A DNA stretch of 64,000 nt, taken from contig NZ_QCZK02000049.1 in the NCBI RefSeq assembly GCF_003347595.2, positions 124,001-188,000 of the forward strand, read 5' to 3'. The stretch's first letter is position 1; each line of letters opens with the position of its first letter. Below the pieces are notes generated by a model. The model saw nothing but the letters and a program-made list of their open reading frames with translations. It did not search any database and was not told the origin of the DNA. The translations under genes and the position numbers were made by a program. Origin of the DNA: Botryobacter ruber. GTDB lineage: Bacteria > Bacteroidota > Bacteroidia > Cytophagales > Hymenobacteraceae. This document shows, in pieces, positions 50,000 to 58,533 of this stretch.

Positions 50000-50121
50000 A
50001 TGGATCGTGTTTAACCTGTACCGGCACACTATATGTTTGGCATTTGCGTAACCTACCGTAGCCACTACTCCGTAAAGGCAGGATATTTTTATCGCTTATT
50101 ATTTAACAAGTCTGATTACAC

Positions 50122-50946
50122 ATGAATAAATTAATCACAACCCCGTGCTGGCTGCTGAGCCTGCTAAGTTTACTGCTCCTAAGCAGCTGCGACGGGAACG
50201 ACGGTGTCATCTTCTCCACCCAGGACGACATCAGTTTAGGTGCCCAGGTGGCACACGAGGTAGATTCTACTTACCGCGCCAAAGGGCAGCTCCTGGAGCG
50301 CAACAGCACCAACGCCAAAGCCTACGAACACATGGACCGGATCGTGAACCGCGTGCTGAATTCGGGGCAGGTCAAATACAGGAACGAATTTGCCTGGAAT
50401 GTTAAAATCATCAAAGACGACGAAACCCTCAACGCCTTTGCCACACCCGGCGGTCATATTTATGTGTTTACCGGCCTGATAAAATTCCTGGAAGACGAAG
50501 ATCATTTTGCCGGGGTAATTGCCCACGAAATAGCCCATGCCGACAAGCGGCACAGCGTTAAGCAGCTGCAGCGCGATTATGGCATTGCCCTGCTGCTCTC
50601 GGTGGCACTGGGTAACAACCCGGGTGCCTTGCAGCAGATTGCAGCCCAGGTTACGGGCACACTCGCCGGCTTACGGTTCAGCCGCGAAGCCGAAACAGAA
50701 GCAGACAATGCCTCTGTAGCCTACCTGGGCGGTACCGAGTATTATGCCTGCGACGGTGCAGCCGGTTTCTTTATCAAAATGAATTCGACTTCACAGGATG
50801 CAAATCCGCCCGAGTTCCTGAGCACGCACCCGAACCCTGAAAACAGGGTGCAGAACATACAGCAACAGGCACAGGAAGCAGGCTGCAAAACAGCTACAGC
50901 ACCTGACACTGATTTTAATGCCCTCAAGAGTAGTCTTAAATTATAA
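50122..50946 (+). CDS. M48-family metalloprotease lipoprotein
   Basis: 274 residues. Lipoprotein signal with lipobox (LLLLSSCDGN, Cys about 24). Zinc protease site VIAHEIAHADKRH (HEIAH, about 137-141), with FATPGGHIYVFTGLI before it and the third ligand in SREAETEADNASVAYLGG. The C-terminal STHPNPENRVQNI block is typical of M48 outer-membrane-quality-control proteases (YfgC/LoiP type). It probably acts in the periplasm or on the outer membrane inner leaflet. The catalytic motif is intact. It resembles the second M48 gene at 55519 but is not adjacent to it. Confidence 0.93.
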   Translation: MNKLITTPCWLLSLLSLLLLSSCDGNDGVIFSTQDDISLGAQVAHEVDSTYRAKGQLLERNSTNAKAYEHMDRIVNRVLNSGQVKYRNEFAWNVKIIKDDETLNAFATPGGHIYVFTGLIKFLEDEDHFAGVIAHEIAHADKRHSVKQLQRDYGIALLLSVALGNNPGALQQIAAQVTGTLAGLRFSREAETEADNASVAYLGGTEYYACDGAAGFFIKMNSTSQDANPPEFLSTHPNPENRVQNIQQQAQEAGCKTATAPDTDFNALKSSLKL

Positions 50947-50956
50947 ACCTGAAACC

Positions 50957-50990
50957 AAAATGCCTGCCCCCGTGCAGGCATTACTTTTTT
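50957..50990 (+). terminator. Terminator hairpin 5 bp before the next start codon
   Basis: Stem AATGCCTGC (50959-50967) with GCAGGCATT (50974-50982), loop CCCCCGT, then ACTTTTTT. The App1-like gene starts at 50995. Confidence 0.8.
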
Positions 50991-50994
50991 AGCT

Positions 50995-52185
50995 ATGAAA
51001 AAGATGAAGAAAAAGGCAATTGATGCCGTGCTCCAGACCGAAGAGAAATTTGATGATCTTACTTTTAAGCTAAAGGAAAAACTAAACCTGCACCAACCGC
51101 TCCAGATTGTGCCTTACCGCAGCTACGGCACCGTAAACAGGCTGTATGTAAAAGGACGTGTGCTGGTAGATAAAGGGATAAAGCGATCGTCGGAAAAAGA
51201 TACGCTCTGGCAGAACCTGCTGAACATGTACCGGCGTTTCGAGACCGATGAGATTCCCAATGCCCGAGTACAGCTGGAGTTCCAGGGGCAGCGGCACGAA
51301 ATAACAACCGATGTGGAAGGCTATTTTGTACTCAACATCGAGCCCAAAACACCCCTGCAGCTCGACGACATCTGGCACCCGATCGAGTTGAAACTGGTTG
51401 ATGCCCCCGTGGACTTTGAAGGTGAGGTGAAAGCAACCACCCATGTGCTTGTTCCGCCACCCGATGCCGAGTACGGCATCATCAGCGACATCGACGACAC
51501 CATCGTGCGCACCGGCGCCACCAGCCTGCTGGCTTCCGGCAGAAATGTGCTGCTCAACAATGCGCACAAACGCATCCCGTTTCATGGCGTTTCTTCTTTT
51601 TACAAATCGCTGCAACTCGGGCGTAACGGCAAGCGCAACAACCCGTTCTTCTATGTATCGAGCAGCCCCTGGAACACCTACGACCTGCTGTACCATTTCC
51701 TGGAGCTGAATGAAATTCCAACCGGTCCGCTGCTGCTCCGCGATTTGGGCATAGATGAAACGAAGTTTCTGCAGTCGGACCACCTGAGCCACAAATACAA
51801 AGAAATTGAAAATATCCTCATCACCTACCCGGACATCAAATTCATCCTGATCGGCGACAGTGGACAGCAGGACGCCCCCATTTACCAGGAGGTCATCAAA
51901 AATAACCCGGGGCGGATTATGGCGGTTTACATACGGGATGTTAACATTGCCAAACACACCCGCAAGGTAGTAGCCATAGCCGATGAACTGAAAACAGACG
52001 GTGAAGTAGAGATGGTACTGATAAAAGAAACGCCGGAGGCGGCAGAACATGCAGCCAACTGCGGCTTTATCTTCCAGGAAGAAATTCCCCAGATAGAACA
52101 GGAAGCCAAAGTGGACGATGCCGGCGACGAAGGAGATGAAGAAGAAAATACAGCGGAGGGTGCAGAAGAAAACAAGCAGGCCTGA
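50995..52185 (+). CDS. App1-like phosphatase (DUF2183)
   Basis: 396 residues. The HAD-type catalytic motif of App1 phosphatidate phosphatases is ISDIDDTIVRTGATS (about residues 163-177). Family blocks FHGVSSFYKSLQLG, FFYVSSSPWNTYDLLYHFLELNEIPTGPLLLRD and KFILIGDSGQQDAPIYQEV follow. The N-terminal ~140 residues form a beta-rich domain (RLYVKGRVL, NARVQLEFQGQRHEITTDVEGYFVL). The last ~35 residues are very acidic. In yeast App1 dephosphorylates phosphatidic acid; bacterial substrates are unknown. A terminator hairpin lies directly before the start codon. Confidence 0.9.
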   Translation: MKKMKKKAIDAVLQTEEKFDDLTFKLKEKLNLHQPLQIVPYRSYGTVNRLYVKGRVLVDKGIKRSSEKDTLWQNLLNMYRRFETDEIPNARVQLEFQGQRHEITTDVEGYFVLNIEPKTPLQLDDIWHPIELKLVDAPVDFEGEVKATTHVLVPPPDAEYGIISDIDDTIVRTGATSLLASGRNVLLNNAHKRIPFHGVSSFYKSLQLGRNGKRNNPFFYVSSSPWNTYDLLYHFLELNEIPTGPLLLRDLGIDETKFLQSDHLSHKYKEIENILITYPDIKFILIGDSGQQDAPIYQEVIKNNPGRIMAVYIRDVNIAKHTRKVVAIADELKTDGEVEMVLIKETPEAAEHAANCGFIFQEEIPQIEQEAKVDDAGDEGDEEENTAEGAEENKQA

Positions 52186-52198
52186 TGCCGCATAAGCC

Positions 52199-52230
52199 GG
52201 AGCTGTGGCTATGGTGGCTGCTGCAGCAAA
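52199..52230 (+). repeat. Dispersed repeat, first unit of a perfect tandem
   Basis: GGAGCTGTGGCTATGG then TGGCTGCTGCAGCAAA, exactly 32 bp, abutting the next unit. Confidence 0.85.
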
Positions 52231-52262
52231 GGAGCAGTGGCTGTGGTGGCAGGTGCAGCAGA
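52231..52262 (+). repeat. Dispersed repeat, second unit of a perfect tandem
   Basis: GGAGCAGTGGCTGTGG then TGGCAGGTGCAGCAGA. It is the best representative of the consensus and starts at the base after the first unit ends, which fixes the element length at 32 bp. Confidence 0.9.
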
Positions 52263-52290
52263 ATTTTTGGAGCTGGAAATCCCGTTACTT

Positions 52291-53025
52291 TTACTTCTCC
52301 TCCTCTTTCGGCAGGATCGGTTTGATATAGGTTGTACCTCCCAGGTAACCCATAGCCCGGGCAATGCGGGTACGGCGGCGGCGTACAAAAGACGACGGGT
52401 TTTGTGCTGAATACTTTAAAGGGTTAGGCAGCACCGCAGCCAGCAGGGCCGCCTGTTGCCGTTTCAGGTCTTTGGCTGGTTTCCTGAAATATTTTTGTGC
52501 AGCAGCCTCCACCCCAAACACACCGTCTCCCATTTCGGCTATGTTCAGGTACACCTCCAGTATGCGCTGTTTGCCCCAGAGCAGCTCGATCAAAAATGTA
52601 AAATAAGCTTCTACTGCTTTGCGCAGGTAGCTGCGGCCATGCCACAGAAACACGTTCTTGGCCACCTGCTGGCTGATCGTGCTGCCTCCTCTGATATTTT
52701 TCCCTTCCTGGTTACGCTTAAAGGCATCCCAGATTGCATCAAAATCGAAGCCGGAGTGCTGCAGAAAACGCTGGTCTTCTGAGGCAACCACAGCCAGGGG
52801 CAGCTGTTGCGACATTTCTTCCAGCGTTACAAACCTGTAATTTATCTGCGGGTTTTCTTTACCTGCCGTACCGGCCTCTGCCCGGCGCTGCATCATGTGC
52901 AGCGTAACCGGCGGGGCCACCCACCTGTATAACAGCACCCACAGCACACTCATCAGGAACAGGATCAGCACCAGTTTTAAAAAGATAAATTTGATGTGCC
53001 GGAACTCCAGCGGCTTCTTTTTCAT
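52291..53025 (-). CDS. mtgA: Monofunctional peptidoglycan glycosyltransferase MtgA
   Basis: 244 residues. One N-terminal membrane anchor (FIFLKLVLILFLMSVLWVLLY) precedes the GT51 domain. The catalytic Glu lies in LAVVASEDQRFLQHSGFDFDAI (about 81-102). Other GT51 motifs are GGSTISQQVAKNVFLWHGRSYLRKAVEAYFT and QRILEVYLNIAEMGDGVFGVEAAA. It polymerises lipid II into glycan strands on the outer face of the inner membrane and lacks a transpeptidase domain, as expected for MtgA. It is monocistronic; no terminator is evident. Confidence 0.96.
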   Translation of the reverse strand: MKKKPLEFRHIKFIFLKLVLILFLMSVLWVLLYRWVAPPVTLHMMQRRAEAGTAGKENPQINYRFVTLEEMSQQLPLAVVASEDQRFLQHSGFDFDAIWDAFKRNQEGKNIRGGSTISQQVAKNVFLWHGRSYLRKAVEAYFTFLIELLWGKQRILEVYLNIAEMGDGVFGVEAAAQKYFRKPAKDLKRQQAALLAAVLPNPLKYSAQNPSSFVRRRRTRIARAMGYLGGTTYIKPILPKEEEK

Positions 53026-53210
53026 CCGTCAGTACTACTTAAAGAAGTGCGAAGGTAAAGCATTTACAACATATTTCAAGCGCCAGCCGTGTAGTGTTAC
53101 CGCATTTGAATAACACAAGCAGTTTTCCGCCGTAAGCCTAAAAAATAATTGTAATATTCAGAAGCAACAGCCGCCAGTGTTTCCGGTTTTCACCTGGTCT
53201 GGCAGCGCCC

Positions 53211-54455
53211 ATGGCAAGGTATAAACGTATGTTCAACTATTTTTTAGCAACAGTGCCGCCGCTCATGCTTTCGTACCTCCTGTTCAGCTACTGGCAGGAA
53301 CGGAAGTACCGGAAAAAGCCGTTTTATAAACTGGCTGATATTGGCTGGAAAAAAAACTGTCCGCCTGCCGATGCCGCTTTGCTGCACACCGTGGCCATGA
53401 TCGGCGACCCGGGTGATGTGCGCACAGATGGCACGGACCCTGTACTGAAGCAGGTGGAGCAGTGGAAAGCAAACGCAGGGGCACATAGCACAGCGCTGTT
53501 CCTGGGAGATATCATCTATCCTGTCGGCCTGCCGCCTGAAGGACACTTGCACCATACCGCCGCTGTGCAGAAACTAAACACACTACTGCAAACCTTTCAA
53601 GATTTTCAGGGTCGCTGCATTTTCCTGAGCGGCAACCACGACTGGAACAAAGGGCGCAAAAATGGTTTTGAGCAGATGCTGCGACAGGAAAATTATGTGG
53701 TAAACTATACGCAGAACGAAGAAAGCTACCTGCCCCGCCATGGCTGCCCCGGCCCTGTTACGCTGCAACTGGAAGAAGGCCTGCTGTTACTCATCATTAA
53801 CACACAGTGGTGGGTACACCGGGGCGAGAAGCCGATGGGCAGAAAGAATGGCTGCGACTACGACGATATTGAAGAGTTTTTTATAAGACTGAATGTTATT
53901 TTAAAGCAAAACAAGCACCAGCGCATTCTGGTAGCGGCCCATCACCCTTTGTACAGCAATGCGCTGCATGGCGGCAAGTTCACCATCAAGCAACATATTT
54001 TTCCGCTAACGGCCGCCCACAAACGTTTCCTGATCCCGCTGCCCATCATCGGGTCGCTCTACCCGTTCTTCCGGAAGTTTTTCGGGGCTTACGAAGACAT
54101 GGCCCACCCCCGCTACAAGCACCTGCGCAAGCGCCTGCTCCGCATCCTGAACCGCTACAGCAACATTATTTACGTAGCGGGCCACGACCATAACCTGCAG
54201 CATTTCGAGATTCAGCACAACCATTATATTGTAAGCGGCTCCGGCAGCAAGCATTCGTTTGTGAAGAAGGGCGGGAAGGCTACTTTTACCCTGGAGCAGC
54301 TGGGCTTCTTTGTTTTCAATTATTACGACAACGGGCAGGTGTGGATGGAAGTACATGCAGTGGCCGCAGGCGCTGCTGTAGCTGCCGAGGGTGTGGTTTT
54401 CAGAAAAGAGCTGAAAAGCGTACTGCAGGAGCAAACTGACAAGGTAAAAGTTTAA
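53211..54455 (+). CDS. Membrane-anchored metallophosphoesterase
   Basis: 414 residues. An N-terminal hydrophobic anchor (YFLATVPPLMLSYLLFSYW) is followed by the calcineurin-type phosphoesterase motifs in order: MIGDPGDV, FLGDIIYP, FLSGNHDWNKG, LVAAHHPLYS and YVAGHDHNLQ. These hold the dimetal site. The similarity is greatest to the phosphatase part of Bacteroidota proteins that are fused to the lipoprotein domain seen at 46487. Substrate unknown. Near the C-terminus EVHAVAAGAAVAAEG is Ala/Val-rich. Its stop is 5 bp from the stop of the convergent lipid kinase gene. Confidence 0.9.
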   Translation: MARYKRMFNYFLATVPPLMLSYLLFSYWQERKYRKKPFYKLADIGWKKNCPPADAALLHTVAMIGDPGDVRTDGTDPVLKQVEQWKANAGAHSTALFLGDIIYPVGLPPEGHLHHTAAVQKLNTLLQTFQDFQGRCIFLSGNHDWNKGRKNGFEQMLRQENYVVNYTQNEESYLPRHGCPGPVTLQLEEGLLLLIINTQWWVHRGEKPMGRKNGCDYDDIEEFFIRLNVILKQNKHQRILVAAHHPLYSNALHGGKFTIKQHIFPLTAAHKRFLIPLPIIGSLYPFFRKFFGAYEDMAHPRYKHLRKRLLRILNRYSNIIYVAGHDHNLQHFEIQHNHYIVSGSGSKHSFVKKGGKATFTLEQLGFFVFNYYDNGQVWMEVHAVAAGAAVAAEGVVFRKELKSVLQEQTDKVKV

Positions 54456-54460
54456 AAGAG

Positions 54461-55372
54461 CTACTCCTCCTCCGGCACCGGCAGAATAACACGCAGGCTT
54501 CTTTTGTGCATCTGCACGTCTATTACTTTGCCTAATTCAACCGGCTCGCCGTCTACGTGGGCTACTTCGTTTTCGAGGTTATAAATCCTGGCCCTGGTAC
54601 AGCTGATCCGGTGGGTATAAACGGAAGTATCGATGCTGTCGGTGTACAGTTTATAGAGAATGCCTATTCCTGCCGCTTTCGGAAAAGGCTCGATCAGGCA
54701 CAGTTCAAACATGCCGTCGTTCAGGATACCATTCGGATTGATGGTGGCATTGCTGCCGAACGCATTGGCATTGGCAATGGTAACCATAAAGGCAGGTCCT
54801 GTATAACAGAGCGTATCGGTTTCGATGCGGTATTTTTTTGGTTCATAGGTAAGGTACTCCTGCAAGGCAATCCAGGCATAGGTTCCTGCTCCTCTTTTCT
54901 CGCCGTCGCAAAATTTGGTTACGACCAGCGCATTAAAGCCCAGGTCGCTCAGGTGGATGGAAGGATGCCCGTTCAGGGTTAAGGTATCGATGCTGTGCAC
55001 TTCGTGCTTATACACCAGCTGCAGCGCCTCCTCGCTGTCCTGGGGTATGTTCAGGTCTTTAGACAAGCCGTTGCCGGAACCAAGCGGGATGATCCCTAAA
55101 GGTACCGTCGTACCGATCAGCAAGGAACCCACCAGGCTTACGGTACCATCGCCGCCCACCGCAAAAATGGCATCGTAGCGGTTCTTCTTCAGCAGCGCTG
55201 CGACCTGTTCTTCATCCCCCAGACCTGTTGTTTTATAGAATTCGTAGCTGATGCCGTGTTGCTGGCATACAAATGCAATTTCATCTTCCAGGTGCTCCTT
55301 ATCGATATCTCCCGCGATAGGGTTAATCACAAACAGAATATACCGAAGCACATTCCCTTTTACTTTATCCAT
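54461..55372 (-). CDS. Diacylglycerol/lipid kinase (YegS/DagK family)
   Basis: 303 residues. DAGK catalytic motifs are YILFVINPIAGD, AIFAVGGDGTVSLVGSLLIG (nucleotide loop) and LGIIPLGSGNGLSKDLNIPQD. The C-terminal beta-sandwich domain has HLSDLGFNALVV, FMVTIANANAFGSNATINPNGILNDGMFEL and VAHVDGEPVEL. It phosphorylates diacylglycerol or related lipids at the membrane. Together with the App1-like phosphatase (phosphatidate to diacylglycerol) 2.3 kb away it could close a phosphatidate-diacylglycerol cycle (inference). It converges tail-to-tail with the metallophosphoesterase gene. Confidence 0.93.
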   Translation of the reverse strand: MDKVKGNVLRYILFVINPIAGDIDKEHLEDEIAFVCQQHGISYEFYKTTGLGDEEQVAALLKKNRYDAIFAVGGDGTVSLVGSLLIGTTVPLGIIPLGSGNGLSKDLNIPQDSEEALQLVYKHEVHSIDTLTLNGHPSIHLSDLGFNALVVTKFCDGEKRGAGTYAWIALQEYLTYEPKKYRIETDTLCYTGPAFMVTIANANAFGSNATINPNGILNDGMFELCLIEPFPKAAGIGILYKLYTDSIDTSVYTHRISCTRARIYNLENEVAHVDGEPVELGKVIDVQMHKRSLRVILPVPEEE

Positions 55373-55518
55373 CCTGTATGTTGGTCCTAGTTTGACTGTT
55401 GGTTAAGTTCAGGAAAGCCTTAACCTGAACCTCAATTTTTTTCCTGTTCCAGCCTTTTTTACAGTTACCCTGTAGCCGTGACAGCAGTATGCAGGGCCTG
55501 TTACCGGCTATGGTTTTC

Positions 55519-56328
55519 TTACTGAATCAAGCCTGAAGGCAAGCCATCGGGATACTCCTGCTGGATAGCCTGCTCTATCTCAGCAATCCGGTTGCCCGGG
55601 TTAGGGTGCGTTTGCGCAAACTCCGGACCGCGAGCGCCGCCGCTTGCCTGTTCCAGTATACGCATAACTTCTATCATGGCACGCGGATCGTAGCCCGCTT
55701 CGCCGGTTAACCGCACCGCCAGCCTGTCCGACTCCAGTTCATCTTCACGGCCGTACTTCATGTTCACGAGTTTGGCAATCATGGCGGCAGCTATGGCTCC
55801 TGTCTGGCTGGCTGGGTTTTCAGGATCGTAGGTGGCAATGGCCGCCGCCCCGGTAAGCCCCTGCGATAACTTTGCTTTTGCCAGTTGCTCTGCCGAATGC
55901 CGGGCCACCACATGCCCGATTTCATGCCCCAGTACGCCTGCCAGCTGCGCCTCGGTGCTGAGCTTACTCAGCAAAGCTGCCGTAATAAAAATCTGTCCGC
56001 CCGGCAGTGCGAAAGCATTTACCGTCTGCTCATCGGCCAGCAGGTGGAACTCGTAGTTGTAGGGGGTTTCCCGTACTTTGGTGTTACGTACAAGGCGTTT
56101 TCCTATTTCCTTTACTTTTGCAGCAGCCTCCCTGTCCGGGTGCAATCCGCCATACTGCGATGCCATTTCAGGCGCGGCCTGTAAGCCTAGTGCAATTTCC
56201 TGTTCCACTGTTATGTCTACGTGCTGCATTTCGCCGGTAAACTCATTTTCCTGCCTGTTACACCAGTAAGTAACCAACGAAACAGCAGCAACAAGTAATG
56301 CTACAATAAACTTTATTATTCCTCTCAT
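55519..56328 (-). CDS. M48-family metalloprotease (second)
   Basis: 269 residues. A hydrophobic N-terminal segment (IIKFIVALLVAAVSLVTYWCN) acts as a signal/anchor; the YWC could be a lipobox-like site but is not canonical. Zinc site GVLGHEIGHVVARHSAEQLA (HEIGH about 135-139), third ligand region REDELESDRLAVRLTGEAGYDP, and the C-terminal FAQTHPNPGNRIAEIEQAI. NAFALPGGQIFITAALLSKL precedes the site. It is a periplasmic protease of the same kind as the gene at 50122. The two differ in sequence enough to be old paralogs. Confidence 0.92.
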   Translation of the reverse strand: MRGIIKFIVALLVAAVSLVTYWCNRQENEFTGEMQHVDITVEQEIALGLQAAPEMASQYGGLHPDREAAAKVKEIGKRLVRNTKVRETPYNYEFHLLADEQTVNAFALPGGQIFITAALLSKLSTEAQLAGVLGHEIGHVVARHSAEQLAKAKLSQGLTGAAAIATYDPENPASQTGAIAAAMIAKLVNMKYGREDELESDRLAVRLTGEAGYDPRAMIEVMRILEQASGGARGPEFAQTHPNPGNRIAEIEQAIQQEYPDGLPSGLIQ

Positions 56329-56730
56329 GGTGTGGCTCTGTTTTCTTTTTGTTTGAAGGGTTAATCAAATTTGTTTACGGATAACAAAAGCGGCAACAAC
56401 CGTTACCGCTCTCACTTAAAAAAATAACGAAAGAATAACGGAAATTGCCTCTTACTCAAACTGCTTATCCGAGCCAGGCAAGTGTAAGGCAGCCTCGTCA
56501 CCTGCATTTTACCCTGTGTGAACGTGAAATAAAGGCTGTGGTTGCAGCCGGCATTAAACGCAAAAAAAGGAAGCAGACGGCGTTTTGTGCAGGCAACAAA
56601 AGCTGGAGACGGCCGGAATACAAGGGGAAAATATTTACCGGCACACCTTTACCTTTTGTTCCGGATTCCGTAATACACGTTTATTGCAGGCGGTTCGTTA
56701 CCTCCTGCTTAACATAAATGACTATTGACT
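56329..56730. other. 402-bp intergenic region
   Basis: No convincing gene. A 90-codon frame (56445-56717) is very basic and lacks family resemblance, so I left it out. A partial match to the dispersed repeat (GGCTGTGGTTGCAGCCGGC) stands at 56534-56552. Promoters for both flanking genes should lie here. Confidence 0.5.
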
Positions 56731-56928
56731 ATGAACTTGAAACGTACATTCGGTGCCTTGCTTACCATACTGGGTATTATCGGCATCATATGGGGTGCTT
56801 ACGCTTTTGTAATGGGAGGAGACGGAGTTGCTGTAGGTAAATTTACAGCGGCTGTTCCTTTTATAGTAGGATTGATATTCCTGTTTTCAGGAATCCAGTT
56901 AGTTAAAACAACGAAAGATGAAACATAA
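56731..56928 (+). CDS. Small two-helix membrane protein
   Basis: 65 residues from ATG 56731 (MNLKRTFGALLTILGIIG); TTG 56725 would add two residues. Helix 1 spans about 5-26 and helix 2 about 36-57 (FTAAVPFIVGLIFLFSGIQLV), separated by GGDGVAVGK, with the end KTTKDET. Similar very short two-helix proteins are common in Bacteroidota with no known role. It has a very strong two-way terminator just downstream. Confidence 0.8.
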   Translation: MNLKRTFGALLTILGIIGIIWGAYAFVMGGDGVAVGKFTAAVPFIVGLIFLFSGIQLVKTTKDET

Positions 56929-56947
56929 CGCAAATTGATTTTGCGAA

Positions 56948-56995
56948 TAAAAAAGAGCCGCTTTTAACGTCATAGTTAAAAGCGGCTCTTTTTTT
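56948..56995. terminator. Bidirectional intrinsic terminator
   Basis: A 19-bp perfect stem (AAAAAGAGCCGCTTTTAAC, 56950-56968, with 56975-56993) and a 6-nt loop lie between convergent genes, with T-run and A-run at the ends. Confidence 0.95.
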
Positions 56996-57015
56996 AGCTG
57001 CGCTGGCGATGCCTG

Positions 57016-57828
57016 CTAATTAGCAGCTAACATGGGAGCTTCCATAAAGTAGTCTTCCACAGCCAGTGCCGTATTCAGGTAATCTGATTTATAAGATTTG
57101 TCGGCTGTATGGATATACAGGCAGGTATTATCTTTTATCAGTTCAATGATTTCTTTCGATAACGCTTTTGGGACAGACGGGCATCCGAGGCTGCGGCCTA
57201 ACCTGCCGTACTGCTTCACAAAGGCCTCGCTTACATAATCGGCCCCATGTACCACGATGGCACGGCTCATGGCATTGGAGTTAAAGTTTTTGTCCATTCC
57301 GTTCAGCCGCAGCGATAAGCCATGTTTGCCGAAGTAAGTCTGGTCGGTTACATAAAAGCCCATGCTGCTCATATAGGAGTTTGGCGCGTTCGAGAATTTT
57401 ACCGCCCTGGCTTCGCCTGTATTCCTGCCATGGGCCACCAGGTTGTTAAATAAAACTTTCTTTGATTTCAGGTCGATGATCCACATGCGCTTTTTGCTGC
57501 TGGATTTTGTGAAATCGATCACCGTTAATACAGACTTGGAGGGAGAAAGCAGATTGCGCTGCTTAAAATTCTGGTAACCTATCAGTGCTTTCTGAAATAC
57601 GTCGTAGGCGAGTCCTGCCTTCTGGAGCTTAGCTGCTGCGTAAATGTCCTGCACATAGCTATCGAACATCATTTGTTTTTCAGCAAACGTTACAGCGGCA
57701 TCCGTGTTGGTTTCAGTCTTGCTGGATCCTGTGATCGCTTTGGAAACCACCGTAGCAGAATTGCTGGCTACAGGCGTTGAAAGTGAAATCAGGCAAAGGG
57801 CGAAAGAGGTTATTACTGTTTTAATCAT
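57016..57828 (-). CDS. Murein L,D-transpeptidase catalytic domain protein (YkuD-like)
   Basis: 270 residues from ATG 57828, which gives a clear signal peptide (MIKTVITSFALCLISLSTPVA). The open frame reaches 58044 but the extension is not signal-like. The catalytic region is NAMSRAIVVHGADYVSEAF (His) and GRLGRSLGCPSVP with the nucleophilic Cys. FTKSSSKKRMWIIDLKSKKVLFNNLVAHGRNTGEA is the start of the catalytic fold. It probably forms 3-3 cross-links or attaches proteins to peptidoglycan. It is monocistronic with a strong terminator. Confidence 0.9.
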   Translation of the reverse strand: MIKTVITSFALCLISLSTPVASNSATVVSKAITGSSKTETNTDAAVTFAEKQMMFDSYVQDIYAAAKLQKAGLAYDVFQKALIGYQNFKQRNLLSPSKSVLTVIDFTKSSSKKRMWIIDLKSKKVLFNNLVAHGRNTGEARAVKFSNAPNSYMSSMGFYVTDQTYFGKHGLSLRLNGMDKNFNSNAMSRAIVVHGADYVSEAFVKQYGRLGRSLGCPSVPKALSKEIIELIKDNTCLYIHTADKSYKSDYLNTALAVEDYFMEAPMLAAN

Positions 57829-58031
57829 CGGCTTTTGTAAATTTTGAGTTTGGCGCATCTTGAAAGGTAACAGGCCAGGAAGTAAGAATTGTTCCGGATA
57901 TTTTAAAAAATTTAAAAAAATGCCCCTCAACAAGAAACCACCTGCACAAGTTCCATTTGCAGCGCTGCCTGCTCTAATGTAAAGATACACAAGGCAATGG
58001 CCCCTACAATATAAATCTTTTTCCTGAAATG

Positions 58032-58063
58032 TTTGTATGGGCAAAAGGCATTATGCACCTTTG
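58032..58063 (+). promoter_or_regulatory. Possible promoter of the small lipoprotein gene
   Basis: TTTG at 58032-58035 and CACCTTTG at 58056-58063 (one mismatch to TAnnTTTG) are 20 bp apart. The ATG is at 58081. Confidence 0.4.
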
Positions 58064-58080
58064 AAAACAAAAATCATATT

Positions 58081-58470
58081 ATGCGAAGAACTTACGTAAG
58101 CCTGCTCCTGCTACTGGGCGCCCTGGCTGTTGCCTGTTCCGAACCTGCCCGGATAGCAGGCTTTGACAGTGACCGCTGGAAAAGTGACCGGTATGCCTGT
58201 GAAAACAGCAGACAAGCCATGCAGTCCGACTTCGACGGTATCCGGAGAGAGTTGTATGGTTTAAAGGAACCGGATATAATTGATATACTGGGGAAGCCGG
58301 ACGGGGAGCAGCTGATGGCTCGTGGCCAACGCATATTTTACTATTATATAGAACCAGGAAGCCAGTGCAACAGGAAAGGGGTATTATCGGAAGCCAACCG
58401 CGTGGAAGTACGGTTTAATGCACTAAGCAGGGTGAGTGAAATAACCTATGCCCGGCCCCTGGCAAAATAA
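58081..58470 (+). CDS. Small lipoprotein of unknown function
   Basis: 129 residues from ATG 58081. An in-frame upstream ATG at 58033 would spoil the signal. Lipobox is ALAVACSEP (Cys about 19). The mature protein has RYACENSRQAMQSDFDGIRRELYGLKEPDIIDILGKPDGEQL, which resembles the BamE/SmpA-like small-lipoprotein pattern (a helix followed by LGKPD), then IFYYYIEPGS and VEVRFNALSRVSEITYAR. A BamE-type fold is an inference. It has its own possible promoter and a terminator. Confidence 0.8.
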   Translation: MRRTYVSLLLLLGALAVACSEPARIAGFDSDRWKSDRYACENSRQAMQSDFDGIRRELYGLKEPDIIDILGKPDGEQLMARGQRIFYYYIEPGSQCNRKGVLSEANRVEVRFNALSRVSEITYARPLAK

Positions 58471-58510
58471 AAGCCCGGCTCATACACTTACGTATGCCCG
58501 GGCTTTTAAA
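58467..58510. terminator. Terminator between convergent small genes
   Basis: Stem AAAAGCCCGG (58469-58478) with CCGGGCTTTT (58498-58507). An inner CATAC/GTATG pairing extends the hairpin. Confidence 0.85.
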
Positions 58511-58533
58511 ACAGGAAAAGAAATTTTACCAGG

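Noticed and set aside
54358..54395. A further repeat copy in the metallophosphoesterase gene (HAVAAGAAVAAEG)
   Set aside because: Only the first 8 bases match the core; more likely ordinary Ala/Val-rich coding sequence.
56445..56717. 90-codon basic open frame before the small membrane protein gene
   Set aside because: No family, odd composition, and it spans the expected promoter region.
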